64,000 nt of DNA, taken from positions 1 to 64,000 of the forward strand of contig MU401492.1 of the NCBI GenBank assembly GCA_022579005.1. Reading direction: 5' to 3'. A model generated the notes under the pieces. The model was given only the letters and a program-made list of their open reading frames with translations. It ran no database searches and was not told the DNA's origin. The position numbers were made by a program, and so were the translations under genes. This DNA is from Poronia punctata (lineage: Eukaryota > Ascomycota > Sordariomycetes > Xylariales > Xylariaceae). The stretch's first letter is position 1; each line of letters begins with the position of its first letter. Of the stretch, positions 1 to 12,405 are shown piece by piece.

Positions 1-3000
1 TATTATTTTTGCTACTAAATTAATTTTAAATTATAAGCAAAATAAATATAAAATTACTAGCAATATTATATACTAAAACTTAAGTAAATATAAGCATATT
101 ATTTAATTTATTTTTACTAGTAAACTATATAATATAGTTAATAAAGTTAATAGTATTATTGCTTTATATACTACTTTATACTTAATCTTTAAAGTACTTA
201 AATTACTTTTAATTTTTTTAGTACTTTATATTAATTTTAAGTTGCTTTACTAATGTTTTATAAAATTTAAAAGTACGTAAAAAAAAACGCTTTATAATTA
301 ACGTAATGTTGCTATAAAAATCTTATAAAAAAAAAAGATTATAAAAGTACGTTAAATTAATAAAAAAGATAACCTTGCAAATTTGTTTATAAAAAAGACT
401 TTTAACTAAGCACTTAAGTTTTTTATTATAATAAATTAAATATAAATAAAAATTAAAGCAATAGTAAATTGCTTATAAATTAAAAACAAAAGCATAAAAA
501 AATAAAAATGTAGTTAAAAAAAATAGCAAGTATTAGAATTTCTTTTAATACCTTTAACTTTATTAACTATATTAAAACTATTAAAACGCAAATATCTTAT
601 AAATATAAATATTTAGTTTTTTATATATTTATTATAAATTGCGTTAAACTTACCTTATTAAAAAAGTATACGCACAGTGTACATATATAGTACGTAACTA
701 GTATATAAAAAGTACGCGTCCTTTACGTATTAAATATATAAGGTATACGTATTCTTCTTATATTGCTAATAGGTCTTAATTAACTACAAACCTTTATAGC
801 TATATAAAACTTGCTAAAAAAAGTCCTTATAACTTCCTTTTCCTTTTTATTAATTAAGTTAACATAGTACTATAAATAGTAACGTGTTATAATCATATTA
901 ACCCCTAGCTAGACCAACAATACTTTTATTTTATAAAGATTTTTAAGCATAATAAGAATTTATTAAGCTTAATTTTTTGCTAAAAATAAAATAAGCTATA
1001 TTAAAGTTATCTTTTAAAAAAATTTACTTTAAATATATTAAAATAGTAGCATTAAAAGTGCTTTATTATATTTATAAAAGCTTATAAGTAATATTAAAAA
1101 AAAGCAAGAAAATTTAAATATAGCTTATACTAATAAATTAAATAGCTATAAGATTATTTTTAAAAGCTATTAGCTATATATGCAAATAAATTAAAAATGT
1201 TACTAAAATTGCAAAACTATTAACTAAATTAACTAAATTTATTAAATAGCAATAAGGTTATTTAAAAGCTTTAGCTTTTAACTTGTTAAAAATACAATTT
1301 TTAGCTATTATAAAAATATATAAACATATTTATAATAAAAACGTAAAGGCATTTACTAATGCTTTAAAATATAAAAGCAGATTTTTTATTATGCAAACTT
1401 AGGAAAAAATTAATATTTTCTTAATATATAATAGTTTTTTATTTATAAAGACTTAAAAAAACTATAAAACATATAAAAAAAAGCTTTTAGTTATTATAAA
1501 GCTTTTACGTTGTTATATTTAATATTTTATTATATTACCTAGAAAATAGTTAGTTATATATACTAATTACTTACTACTTAGCTTTTTTATTAACTTAATA
1601 TATTATAAAAGTATTTATGCTAAATAGGCTAATAAGCTTAAATAATTAAATATTTAAATTTAATATATTTTTTTTAAAAAAATAAAGCTGCAAATACTTT
1701 ATTAAAAATAATATTTAAAAAAAATAACTATAATTTTAATATTTTAAAAAAGCTTAGCAAATTAAATAACTATAGCAAATAAATTTAAAAAAACAGCAAA
1801 GGAAAGTATAAAAATATTTTTTTAAAGCTTTTAAAAAAAAAAGCAAAAGCTTTAATTAAAGCTAACTATTAAGCTGCTAAACAAGTAAACTTAAAATTAT
1901 ATTTTTACGCTATATAAAATTAGTTTAATAAATTAAATAGATTTTAATTACTAAGTAACTTAATATTAAGTTTTAAAAATTTTATTTATAATTTAAAGTA
2001 TAAAGCTAAATTATAATATTTAAACATTTACAAGCTTTTAAAAAAAAATATTATAATTTATTAAATAAAATAAAAAAAAAAGTATTGCTTAAATAAGTAT
2101 AAAATTATTAAATTTATAAAAATTAGCTTAAACATTAATAGCAAAAAATATAAAAGTTGTATATATGTTAAAATAAAGTAGTAAAAGCTTTTAAGCAAGC
2201 TTATAATAATTTAAGTTATTTTTTAGTAATAATAATATTTTAAAAAATAAGTAAGTTAGTATACTAGCTAACTATAATAAAAAATATATAAAATTATTAC
2301 CTAAAATATATGCGCTATATAAAGTATAAGCTAGCTATACTAAAAGCTTTTAATTTTTTTATTATAGTAATAGTACTATTTTAAATAATTATTATAAATT
2401 TTATTAAACTATTTTTAAAAATATTTAAAAAATATTGTTATTATTTGCTATTAGTAAATTATTTTAGCTATTTTGCTTAAGCAATACTTATAAAAAACTA
2501 TAAAAAAAATATAGTAAAAGTAAAAGTTATAAAATAAAAGTATTTTATTAGCGTTACTTTACTAAAAGTATATATAAATTTTAAAAAAGCTTTTATTTTA
2601 AATAAATTTAATTAAGTACTTTAAAAAATAAGTACTAAGCTTATTAATTTACTATTTAGATTTTATAAATTTATAAAAATAGTAAAAGCTTATATAAAGA
2701 TTTTATAATAAATGCTTAAAAAATTACTTTTATAACTATAAAATAAGCAAATTAATTATATAAGGCAATTTTGCATTATAATAGCAAACTAATAATATTA
2801 GTTAAATTATTACTAATTAAAATACTATATAAAATTATACTTTATAGATTTTTAAAATTTAAGTTTTTATTAGCTAATTAAGCTATTTTAAAAACTTTAC
2901 TAGCTTTTAAAAACTTTAACTTACTAATAAAAAATAAGCTTATATTATTATAAGCAAAGCTTATAACTAAAGTATAAGTAAATTAAAAAAGCATTTTAAA

Positions 3001-3600
3001 AAGTATATTAATTAAACGTAAATTTAAAAAATATTAATATAATATAAGAATTTTAAAAATTTAACTTAAAAATTTTATAATGTTATTATATAAAAAAAAG
3101 CTATAAAAGCTAGCTTTATAATAAAAAGATCTTTTTATTATTAAAAAGCATTTTAGCAAACTGTTATTTTAATTAATTAACTTAAATAAATTTTTTATAT
3201 TTTTATATAACTATTATAAAAATTTATTAAAAGTTTTTAAACTATAAAAAAAATATTTATATTAAAAAAATAACTTAGTATTGCTTATAAAAACAAGTAT
3301 ACGCATTTATTAACTATTTAATTAAGCTTAACTTTATATATTTGCTACTTATTGCTTTATTTAGCAAGCTTATAATAGCTTTATCTTTTAACTACAAAGC
3401 GCAAACTTCTTTATTTTTGTTTATTTATTAAAATTAAATTTACAATTTTCTAATTTTAAAAGCTTTAATTATTAAAACTTTTTAATTTTATTTATTAGAC
3501 CTACTTATAAATCTTATAATTTAAAAAGTAACTCTTTTAATAAGTAACTTTTATACTATAGTTATAAACCTTAAATCCTTGTTATTTACATTTAAATAAG
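1..3600. repeat. AT-saturated block, probably RIP-mutated repeat
   Basis: This block is almost entirely A and T, with CpG nearly absent and TpA abundant, and no long open frame on either strand. Composition changes abruptly near 3590-3650 to ordinary sequence. This is what RIP leaves of a transposable element in Pezizomycotina, since C:G to T:A changes destroy all frames. I could not identify the parent element. A retroelement is possible because of the length, but no long terminal repeat or catalytic motif is legible. The block runs off the left edge, so its full size is unknown. A centromeric or subtelomeric AT-rich isochore is the alternative. Confidence 0.75.
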
Positions 3601-4743
3601 GGGATTAGAGTAAATAGATCTGTATAGAATAGAATCACCTTTTTTATTACTTTTGAAATCTAGATACCCTAGTGCAAGCTTATATCCTTTTTTGGTAGTA
3701 GCGAAGGTAATGCCTGGATATGTGCACCTTGCTTTACGAGTATAAGTAAGCATCACATCTAGTGCCTTGACGTGCCTGTGCCTGGATACTAAGTAGATAG
3801 GTAATTAGCAATAACCACCGGTGAACTTTTTTTGCGTTCCTGAAGATCACGTCTTAGTCGCACCTTATCGCCTCTGGCGGATGAGCTTCCCCTCCCCTTG
3901 GGATCATACCAGTAGATACTAGGTTTGGTTAGTTGAAACCCACCTTGCTTTTAGATCTCATAACTACTCGTAAGGTTATAGATCATTATCGAGATCACTA
4001 TAGGGTCAAAGTCAAGATCTTCACCTATCTAGCTATTAGATACTAAAAAAGATAAGTATTGTTCAACTTTTGGAATACGGGTACAGCTGAAGGCACAAAG
4101 ATTGTGCAACTACTGCAAGTACCTGGCTATGTGGCTATATAACCTGATGTAGGCACCGCAGTCATGGAGCACCTGCCACTGTCGAATGTGTTTTTGCAAT
4201 ACGAGTAGGTAGGTAATGCCACCTAGTTGTTAGAGCGGTGTACGTGCTGGGAACTTGGGAAGTATTTGGAGGAGAAGAAGGTTCTTTCGGCCTAGCCCGA
4301 CAGCCCGGCAGCCCCGTAACCGGTGGCTAAAATGTACTTGATACTAAGTACCTAGCCTAGCCTAGGCATCTCACTAGTTACCATGTTCTGGCCAATCATT
4401 ACATATATTTTTATCAATAGCGGGGGCTCGGCTCAACCGCTGTCCTGACTCCCGCTGGGTCGCATTCATCCCATGTCGCTGGTAAGAAAGGGTAGGCGGT
4501 AAAGATTTTGTCCATCTTTTTGCGTCACTGAGGGACTGTAGAGGTAGGTAGAAACCGGCGATTTCCTCCTAAACGGTACTTTCTCGACCTATCACATGCT
4601 CAACGCTTCCCATCGTACTCGTACGTCTAACCTAGAAGACTTTGATCAAATCCTATCGAGGCCCAACAATTTTTTCCTTGTACTCGGGTTACCTGTAGAT
4701 CACCGCCTTTTTCTCGGTATACCCTCTTGACTTCAATTTATCT
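3601..4743. other. Intergenic region upstream of GPD
   Basis: This stretch has normal base composition and no supported gene. It carries scattered TAGGTA/CCTAGG and TACGAGTA-type words, and the GPD promoter and 5' leader should lie in its right half. Confidence 0.5.
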
Positions 4744-6216
4744 ATGAATTTCGTCCTTTGTCTATCTCGAACAACGCGCCGCTCTGTGCATTCAGCATTT
4801 GTGTCACCAATCTTTCAGCCAAAGCAACTACGTTTTACCAGACAGTTTTCCTATCATTTGCCTAAAATGGCCTCGGGATTGTTGAACGTCAACGGCCATG
4901 GACCAGCGGACAAGAAGCATAAGGTCACAGTAATCGGCTCGGGGAACTGGTGTGTAGCCCCGCGATAATATAATAGCGGGCGTTGCGTGGGCTAACAAGA
5001 TGTGTCGTATAGGGGCTCGACGATAGCAAAAATCGCCGCTGAGAACACAAAGGAACATCCAGAGCTTTTTGAAGAGGTGGTGCAGATGTGGGTGTATGAG
5101 GAAGAGGTTACGTACGATGGCAAGACAGAGAAACTCACAACCGTCATCAACACGCACCACGAAAATATCAAGTACCTTCCTAAAATCAAACTGCCCGAGA
5201 ACCTAGTCGCAAACCCCTCGCTCGAAGACGCCGTCCGCGACTCCTCCATCTTAATCTTCAACCTCCCTCACCAGTTCATCCACAGGATCTGCTCCCAACT
5301 CAAAGGGAAGGTTGTCCCGTATGCCCGTGCGATATCTTGCATCAAGGGTGTCGATGTTTCAGACGAAGGCGTCTCTCTTTTCTCGGAATGGATCGGAGAC
5401 GGGTTGGGCATATATTGTGGTGCCCTCTCAGGCGCCAATCTGGCCACTGAGATTGCGGAAGAGAAGCTGTCCGAGACTACAATCGCATATGATCCGCCGC
5501 CGATGGATAACTCGCGCAACCCCTCCCGTGCTACCACGCCCCGCTCTGCCACGCCCGCTCGCAACTCCCCACGGGACGCTGCGGACCTGAGCATAACACC
5601 CTTGGCCGATATGCAGCACAGAGACGCCCGTGGCAGGATTAGTAAGACCCGCCTGACTCCTGTGCCTCCCGAGTATCCCCCGCTAGACCACGATACGTTC
5701 AAAGCGTTGTTCCAGCGGCCTTATTTCCTTGTGAGCATGGTCTCCGATGTAGCCGGCACCTCTCTTGGCGGTGCCCTCAAGAACATCGTTGCCTTGGCCG
5801 CCGGCTTCGTCGTGGGCAAAGGCTGGGGAAACAACGCCAAGTCGGCCATTATGCGCGTCGGCTTGCTGGAGATGATTAAGTTTGGAAAGGAGTTCTTTGG
5901 TGAGACCGTTGCCACGGACACCTTCACCAAGGAAAGTGCCGGCGTTGCCGACCTGATCACCAGTTGCTCTGGAGGTCGAAACTTCAATGGCGCAAGGATG
6001 GCCGTGGAGCGGGGCGTGTCGGTGCAAGAAATCGAGCAAAAGGAATTGAACGGTCAGAAGCTACAAGGAACGAGCACGGCAGCCGAAGTATACTCCTTTT
6101 TGCAGAAGCGCGGCCAAGAAAACGAATATCCATTGTTCACTGCAGTGTACGACATCCTAGAGGGCAAGAAAACAGTGGAAGATATCCCGGCGATATTGGC
6201 CAAGGCCCAATCATAG
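4744..6216 (+). CDS. GPD1: Glycerol-3-phosphate dehydrogenase (NAD+)
   Basis: The enzyme reduces dihydroxyacetone phosphate to glycerol 3-phosphate with NADH, feeding glycerol (osmolyte) and glycerolipid synthesis and cytosolic redox balance. Exon 1 ends at 4949 and exon 2 runs 5013-6216. The 63 bp intron (GTGTGT...GTATAG, branch GCTAAC at 4991) interrupts the dinucleotide-binding loop, which joins as GSGNWGSTIAKI. Conserved blocks include [19 protein letters not shown], the catalytic-lysine segment [15 protein letters not shown] and the [13 protein letters not shown] helix. A Ser/Thr/Pro/Arg-rich insert near 5510-5580 interrupts the fold between the two domains. Starting at the conserved ATG 4867 gives 428 residues. 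An in-frame ATG at 4744 adds 41 residues without Asp or Glu, resembling a mitochondrial presequence (469 residues), so both starts may be used. Identity is certain; the start is not. Confidence 0.95.
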
Positions 6217-6696
6217 AGGCCTAGGCTGATCTAGTTGTTTGTTGCGCGACAATCGGATATAGAAGAATTGGGGAACAAGGGTGATGATTAGACCTAGAGG
6301 GCGTTAGCCAGCGAGCGGCATTCTCGGGAGATACGTTATCACGACGGCATGTTTGGGTCTGACTAGATTATGATGATACACTTAATGTGGTGGCATAATA
6401 GGAGCGTACAGATTTGTTTTAATTTTACTGCTTCCACTGGTACCTTTTTGGAAGATATTCCTTTCAGCATTGTCATTGCCCACCCATCCCCATTCCTCAT
6501 GATATGAATGCGCATCGAGAGCTCGGTCGTACTAGCCGGCATCCCCGGACCACTCGCCATTCAAGATGACGATGGCGTGATCTTCGCGATACATGATTGC
6601 AACCATGCGCCTACCCGTATACCTAATCCGCACATAGTATGTATACACATTGCCCTGCACTTTCTACCGGTAATGACTACCTATCCACCTATCTAT
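6217..6696. other. Convergent 3' intergenic spacer
   Basis: This 480 bp space lies between the ends of GPD and the cyclotransferase-like gene. I see no gene in it; it should hold both 3' untranslated regions. Confidence 0.6.
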
Positions 6697-7935
6697 CTAA
6701 TGTAAAACATTACCGATTGTTTTTATCTTGGGTATTTGCGTTACATCTGTCCTTGCGTTCGACTTAATCCCTACGTATCCAACCGACCCGTAATCGACGA
6801 CTTTCTCATACGCGAAACCATCATCCCCGCAGTCGCCATCATCAGTCATCGTCCGCTCGCCATCCCCAAATAACGGCCTAAAGAAGCAATCATACGCGAT
6901 CCAACTAACATTCACAGCAGCCGTAGTACCAAGCGCAAGCCAGCGGGGGGTGCGCCCACTCTCGTCGGCCAACAACCGGCCAAGGACCATAAAAGGCCCT
7001 ACCAACGGCAAAAAGAACAACAGGAACAATATGCGCCCGATATATTGTCGGGTCCGGGTGACGGTGTACGACCGCAATTGCGAAAGGTACGTCTGATAAT
7101 CCTCCGGGAGGCCGTGTTCCCGCGCACCGTCCCGGATAAGCTTTAGGTACCGGGCCGACGGCTGCGCGTCATTCCGGTGTATGGGAGTGAAGAGACGGCC
7201 GGGAAACCCTTTCCGATCCTGACCCTCCTCATGAGACAAGTCCGGCGCATACAGCGTATGTGCCAAGAAAGGTCTCGGAACGACCGGCTTCTCGGGCACG
7301 TGCAGATCGGGCGGTAGCTCGAAGCACGGCGTCAGCACGTCTTGATATCCCTGACCACCTCCTTCCGTCTTGATGATGGTGGCGTAATCTTCGGGCGTCA
7401 CCTCGTAGACGACGCCGTATACACCTTTCGACCATGTGGGGCCGCGGTCCGATGGTGATAATAACAATTGCGTCGTGGAAGCGGCTGGTGTTGGTGTGTT
7501 GTTCGGGATCTGGCGCGGTCGCGTGTTGGCGAAGCATGGCTCCATGTATGGCATGCCTGGAAGGTTGAAGACCAAGTCGAAAGCCGGCGCGGAAACGTTG
7601 ATCTGGCTGAGGGGACGGATCCCGCGCATGCCGAGGAACGTCTGGGCTGATAAGTTGGACCCGTACGCGAGGTAGAGGATCGTCTTTTTCTTCTTCGTCG
7701 AATCCGAAGAGGGGTTGTCGTCGTCGTCGTCAGTCGAGGCGAGGGCTAGTCGTTCTGGCGATATCTTGGGGATGCTCGAGATAGATGGATATTTCGTTGC
7801 TGGCGGCGCCGTCGCGGGACGATTCCATGTGGCGGGGTAAGTGAAGCGTCGGAGGAAAGAGACGCTCTGTTGGTCCGCCGATACGCTTGGTTCCCGTGCT
7901 TCCTCCATCTTGATGTTGATGTCTTGTTTGCCCAT
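6697..7935 (-). CDS. Gamma-glutamylcyclotransferase-like membrane protein
   Basis: This single-exon gene encodes 412 residues. The first 85 are Ser/Pro/Asp-rich and look disordered. A cyclotransferase-like fold then begins with the diagnostic YLAYGSN motif (residues about 88-94). It continues with a beta strand bearing GVYGVVYEVTPEDY and a probable catalytic acid in KTEGGGQGY (about E191), as expected for enzymes that turn gamma-glutamyl dipeptides into 5-oxoproline. A hydrophobic stretch near 303-324 and a second weaker one near 334-350 suggest membrane anchoring, unlike soluble animal GGCT. GliK of gliotoxin clusters belongs to the same superfamily, but no secondary-metabolite genes surround this one, so a general glutathione-related role is likelier. 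Substrate is inferred only. The start at 7935 is the first ATG of the frame. Confidence 0.75.
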   Translation of the reverse strand: MGKQDINIKMEEAREPSVSADQQSVSFLRRFTYPATWNRPATAPPATKYPSISSIPKISPERLALASTDDDDDNPSSDSTKKKKTILYLAYGSNLSAQTFLGMRGIRPLSQINVSAPAFDLVFNLPGMPYMEPCFANTRPRQIPNNTPTPAASTTQLLLSPSDRGPTWSKGVYGVVYEVTPEDYATIIKTEGGGQGYQDVLTPCFELPPDLHVPEKPVVPRPFLAHTLYAPDLSHEEGQDRKGFPGRLFTPIHRNDAQPSARYLKLIRDGAREHGLPEDYQTYLSQLRSYTVTRTRQYIGRILFLLFFLPLVGPFMVLGRLLADESGRTPRWLALGTTAAVNVSWIAYDCFFRPLFGDGERTMTDDGDCGDDGFAYEKVVDYGSVGYVGIKSNARTDVTQIPKIKTIGNVLH

Positions 7936-9477
7936 CGTTCGGTAGGAGGACGACTTGACTTTAAGTGCGATATTTTTATTGACCTACACTACTAACTAGT
8001 TGATAGACCAGATACGAATTGCGCTTCCAAATCAATCGTTTTCTGTCTGTCACATATTTCTGGCGTCTTCTACCTATCTACCCTAAAGTTACTAACCTAG
8101 GTGTCTACAGGGTACGGGACCCGGGGCAACATCAATTCTGTTGGATTTATCATCGGCAAAGAAAAGTCTCCGAGTTTCCGAATCTCTTGCCTACCTATAA
8201 CTTCTGACGTATATACCCGCCAAGTCCCGCATGTGAGACATGAATGACATGCATTAAGTAGACCTAGGTACTAGTATCACCTACTGTAATAAGTATCAGG
8301 GATAGGCACTATGATATAATAACTTCAATGTTGGTTGCGGAGATGCGCCGTTTGCAATAGTGGGTTAGGTATCCACCATCAAAGTATATCTGGTGCTAAT
8401 TGTGGTGTGAACCGAGGTGTCGGGTTTTGATCTTGAGCTTTGTCTCTAGATCGTAACCTACTACGAGTAGACTCCACGTACTTTGTTAGACTGATAAGCA
8501 ATAAACATTTTTTTATACTGGGAATTTGGATAGCCCCGGCATCAGTTATACGAGGGAGGCCGAATGCCAATTCTGTTATTAACATAAAGTAGCAGGTTAT
8601 GTAAGTAGGTAATTACGTTGGTATGAGATCTCAGATTCCTTGCTTACCTACCAGGCATCCTACACATCCTACCCGCGCTACTGAAAAGCGGAGATGTGAC
8701 ACAAACCGCAACCTTGCAAACTGCCAAAGCCTTGACCATGTGGCAAAACAAACAGGCGACTCCTAGATATATACCTAATCGAGCTCATGATTGGCCAATG
8801 TTTTAACGGCTGCGGAATGCGGACTATATTCATCTCGACGGCCAACCTAAAAGCCTTTGATACCATATATTGCAATACAATGAGTTCCATGCACCCCTTA
8901 CCAATTAGGATCCTCAGGGGGTGGTAGAAAACAGTCCACGTGCCCATTTCTTCGATGAAAAAGCTGGTTCCATATATCAGATATGCATTCGAGGGTTCCA
9001 AGACAGATGATCAGCTAGGAAAATGGCAATAACTAATGCAACCCTTTTTTTGACGTACGTAAGCGGCAGGTAATGTGGCCGTTTTTATCAGCAAGCCGTT
9101 TACCGTTGACGGGAGTAAGCTGACATGGGGAACTTGCAATGTTAACTCTGGTACACGTACGTTGCAGGTTGTGGTTACATTGCATTGCATGGTTATAAGT
9201 TGTATCCCTAACGTACATGCTATATAAAATGTATATATTGAAAGCAGGCAATCACCTACCTTACCTGTGCGTCTCGTAGTTTCCTGTCTGTCTGTCCGTC
9301 TGTTACCGGTGCTTATGATGTAAGTGGTTACCACGTATTGTTCGTACTTACCTCCCTAAGGGCAACTTCCTATGGTTATAGAGAGGTGAAACACAAGAGT
9401 GGTCATGCCTTCCTGTAGGAAAAAGTAAAATGTGCAGTAACAATGTGCCTAGGTTAAGTACCTAGGTAGCCATCTGA
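7936..9477. other. Intergenic region, no gene seen
   Basis: About 1.5 kb without a supported gene. It contains several CCTAGGT and TACGAGTA words (for example 8462-8469) and only short noise frames on both strands. Confidence 0.45.
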
Positions 9478-10306
9478 GAAGACACTTTCAAAGTCATCTC
9501 TCTTACTTCGGGCCAGGACATAACATTCGAAGAAGACTATCGAGATCCAAAGCCATTCATTAGTATTCCTAATAATGTGGCATCGAGATGACTTGTTGTC
9601 TCCTTTGGCCTGCCTACAAAGGAACAACTAGCAGCCATCGCCGAAGTCGCTTTCTCAAATGACCGAAGGGCTTTGAAACCTTCATAGCTCGTGCTGGATA
9701 TCCTAGGCACAATGTATTTCGATATGCAAGCTTCTCGCGGCCCTGGCACCAATGGAAGGCGGCGTTTACCGGACCGAAAGACCAAAGCGTACCTATACCC
9801 ATACCCTTTTTACATCTAGTACGTCTAGCTTTTCTGACACTTTTCAGGATAAGCTTAGCAGCTGATTCTACTCTCGCCTCATCCAAGATGCAGAAGAGAA
9901 AGTGATCCAAGGCCTCCTTTAAGAACTCAAGAAGGGACTGAAAGGCCAGATTATTCCTCCACATAGGAATGGTAACCCCTCGCTCATACGACAATGGGTA
10001 GCCTTTTCAGACGACACTTGCCAACCAGCACTTATACTGGGGAAGCGATAGGAGTGCTATACTGCATTGTTGAAACAAACAGACGATAGAGGCAGCTCCG
10101 GGCGATCTCCTGGCGCCCCTCCACTGCCAAAGATAACAGCAACGCTGAAGGCTACCGACGGCGGTGGAGCTACGGATTGGACCGGCTGGACCTTAAATAC
10201 CGACAGGGAGGCCGTGAAGCAGCGGCTCATAGGTAGATCGGGCCACCAATCTAGCGACTCAGATCACGGGGCTGAGGGCACAGGCCGCCCGCCAGAGAGT
10301 GCTTAG
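9478..10306 (+). pseudogene. Probable decayed gene of unknown family
   Basis: From about 9478 one frame reads as protein-like sequence (includes ITFEEDYRDPKPFISIPNN and LPTKEQLAAIAEVAFSNDRR) but is cut by TGA near 9592 and TAG near 9682. A 59 bp intron fits well at 9789-9847: 5' GTACCT, branch TTCTGAC, 3' TTTCAG. Joining keeps the frame, then further TGA and TAG codons follow. From 10067 a shifted frame stays open for 79 codons to 10306. The premature stops are all TGA or TAG, the kinds made by C-to-T or G-to-A changes in CGA, CAG or TGG. No domain is recognised. It could be chance; the intron and amino-acid composition argue for a dead gene. Confidence 0.35.
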
Positions 10307-11507
10307 TAGCTGGCGAACAGCAAAATCTGATCGCCGCTATCGGGTCACTCTATATAATAGACGAAATTCGGTGGCCAACGCATGTTGTTTTTATTGCAGC
10401 ATCTCCGGCCTCTTTTGATATCATGGTATCCGTATCCCTACTCTCTAGCAACGCCGCCATCGGTATCTTGTTATTCGGATTATAGATCATGATTATGGTA
10501 TGTGCAAACCTGTTATAAGCCATCCGAAAGTGGTTTGCTTATGCCAAAATCCTCCTGACTAGGAACTAGTAGTTTTTAGTACTTGCAAAGGCCTTTGCAA
10601 TGTTAGTTTACCAGGCAATTCTGTGCGAGAGTACATATATTAAATGGAGGGTAATTGTTACCTTGACTTGGAGGGAGTGCCGCGAGCTACCAATATGTGT
10701 AGGTGGTTATAATCCACTCTACGATACGTGTACATATTGACGAATTATTTGACAAAGGCCCAGAACATCGCAGAAGGAATCATGCGCAGATAGGCAAAAC
10801 AATATTGTATGGGTCTGTATGTGTGCATATGCAGGTAGGTGGGTAGGACTCAGTACATGAGGTAAGTAAGACCAGGTTGGAAATATAAAGCCGTCTATTA
10901 CTTAGTCATGCAGACTTACCCAACTTGCTCAACCGGGGGAAACAAAACGAAAGGGAGTCCCGAGATGAGAAATACCTATATACCTACATAGACATCATAA
11001 GCCCCAGCTTCTTGGTATGTTAGCGCTATGGTATGTATCCCTAATCGTTTTTCAGCAAAACCGGAGGGGGATGATATACCTACCGTAGTCGAAGATGATC
11101 ATCACAGCACGGGACTTTTTATTATTTTCATCATTCTTATTTTCTTATATCCGCGTACGCTTACGAGTACGTATCTACCGGAACCGCAATCTCGGTTCAG
11201 ATTAGATCCTTTCAATCATGTAACATGGGAGGGGAAATACATCGACAGCGCTACCTACTGAGTACATCTATTGGTCCAGGTTACTGATAAACCCAATATT
11301 CCGAAAAGCCCAGACGTTCAAGCGATCGGCGTCGATTATACGAGTATCTATTCCACCACCCAACTTGACAAGATTAATTTTGAACAGGCACAACAAATAA
11401 TAACCGAAGAAATGACGGCGTCAATAAAGTAGACAAATGAGGAGGAGAAGACGGAACGTCCCGTATTATACAACACATATTGGTCCGGTATCTACTTAGC
11501 TTACAAC

Positions 11508-11545
11508 ACCCTGGTCCTTACCCTAGTCCTTACCCTGGTCCTTTC
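11508..11545. repeat. 12 bp tandem repeat, about 3 copies
   Basis: The unit CCCTRGTCCTTA is repeated about three times with A/G alternation at the fifth position. It is not a telomere repeat and no coding frame uses it. Confidence 0.7.
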
Positions 11546-11875
11546 TAACCTAGCTACATACTGGGTAAGCTAAAATTCTTGTCTAGACTAACCTTAGTTC
11601 CGGTAATTCGAAAGGGAAGAAGAAGAAAAAACCCTCCCCCTCCCCATGTTTTCCTGTGAAAGCCGAAGTTTCCTAGTCTCTAGACCTATGATAGGTCCGA
11701 CCACACCCCTTTCGGGGACGTTATTTCTCCAATTCGGGAAGCTACCTAGTGCAACGGGCCAGCTGAAGACAACGGTTACCCTGTTTAGATAGGATAGAAT
11801 TGAGAAAGTGAGCGTCTAAGGGGCCATGCAATCAATATGCGGGCCTCTTTAGCGTATCTGTCATGGGATGAGATG

Positions 11876-11877
<2 letters not shown>

Positions 11878-11916
<39 letters not shown>
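11878..11916. repeat. (CAG)13 trinucleotide microsatellite
   Basis: Thirteen uninterrupted CAG units in intergenic DNA. No long frame encloses them, so this is a non-coding repeat, probably polymorphic between isolates. Confidence 0.95.
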
Positions 11917-11919
<3 letters not shown>

Positions 11920-12405
11920 GGTAGGCTAAGGGTAGGTAGGTACCTGATCCAGCAATGAATGTACCAAGGATATACGAGTATACATTGGGCATGGGGGATA
12001 TGTGTAATCGAGCCTAGACTACCTACCTAAACCTACCTACTCGGCCGCGTTGGAGTTCATGGTCCGGTAACGATTGGGGAGGGGGGTGGGGAAAGGTGTC
12101 TTCGGAGGAAAAAGAAGAAAAAGCAAAAGATAAAAAACCGTTTCATGCAGATCGATATGTAGGCAACATACTCCCTGTCTATCTACCTACTCGTACGCAT
12201 ACTTTCTGGTTGTTGTTTTTGTTGTTGTTGTTCTCTCTCGGGTCTTCTTCCGGCCAACCAAAGTCTCTATCTAACTAACGTACGAGTAGTCAGTCAGTCG
12301 GTCTTGGGGAAGAGAGAAGAAAGAAAGAAATAAGAAAAAAAACCACTTTCCCACCTAGAGATACCCGCGTGTGGCGGTTTTTTTTCATTTTCATTTATAC
12401 AGGCC

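Larger units (their letters stand above)
10307..12405. other. Intergenic region upstream of SLATT gene
   Basis: No supported gene. It holds a short 12 bp tandem repeat (11508-11545), a CAG tract (11878-11916) and purine-rich and CT-rich tracts close to the SLATT start codon. Confidence 0.5.

Noticed and set aside
7229..7537. Minus-strand frame inside the cyclotransferase-like gene
   Set aside because: A shadow in another frame of the real gene.
6697..7935. Gliotoxin-type (GliK) secondary-metabolite cluster
   Set aside because: Only superfamily resemblance; no synthetase, oxidase or transporter genes nearby.
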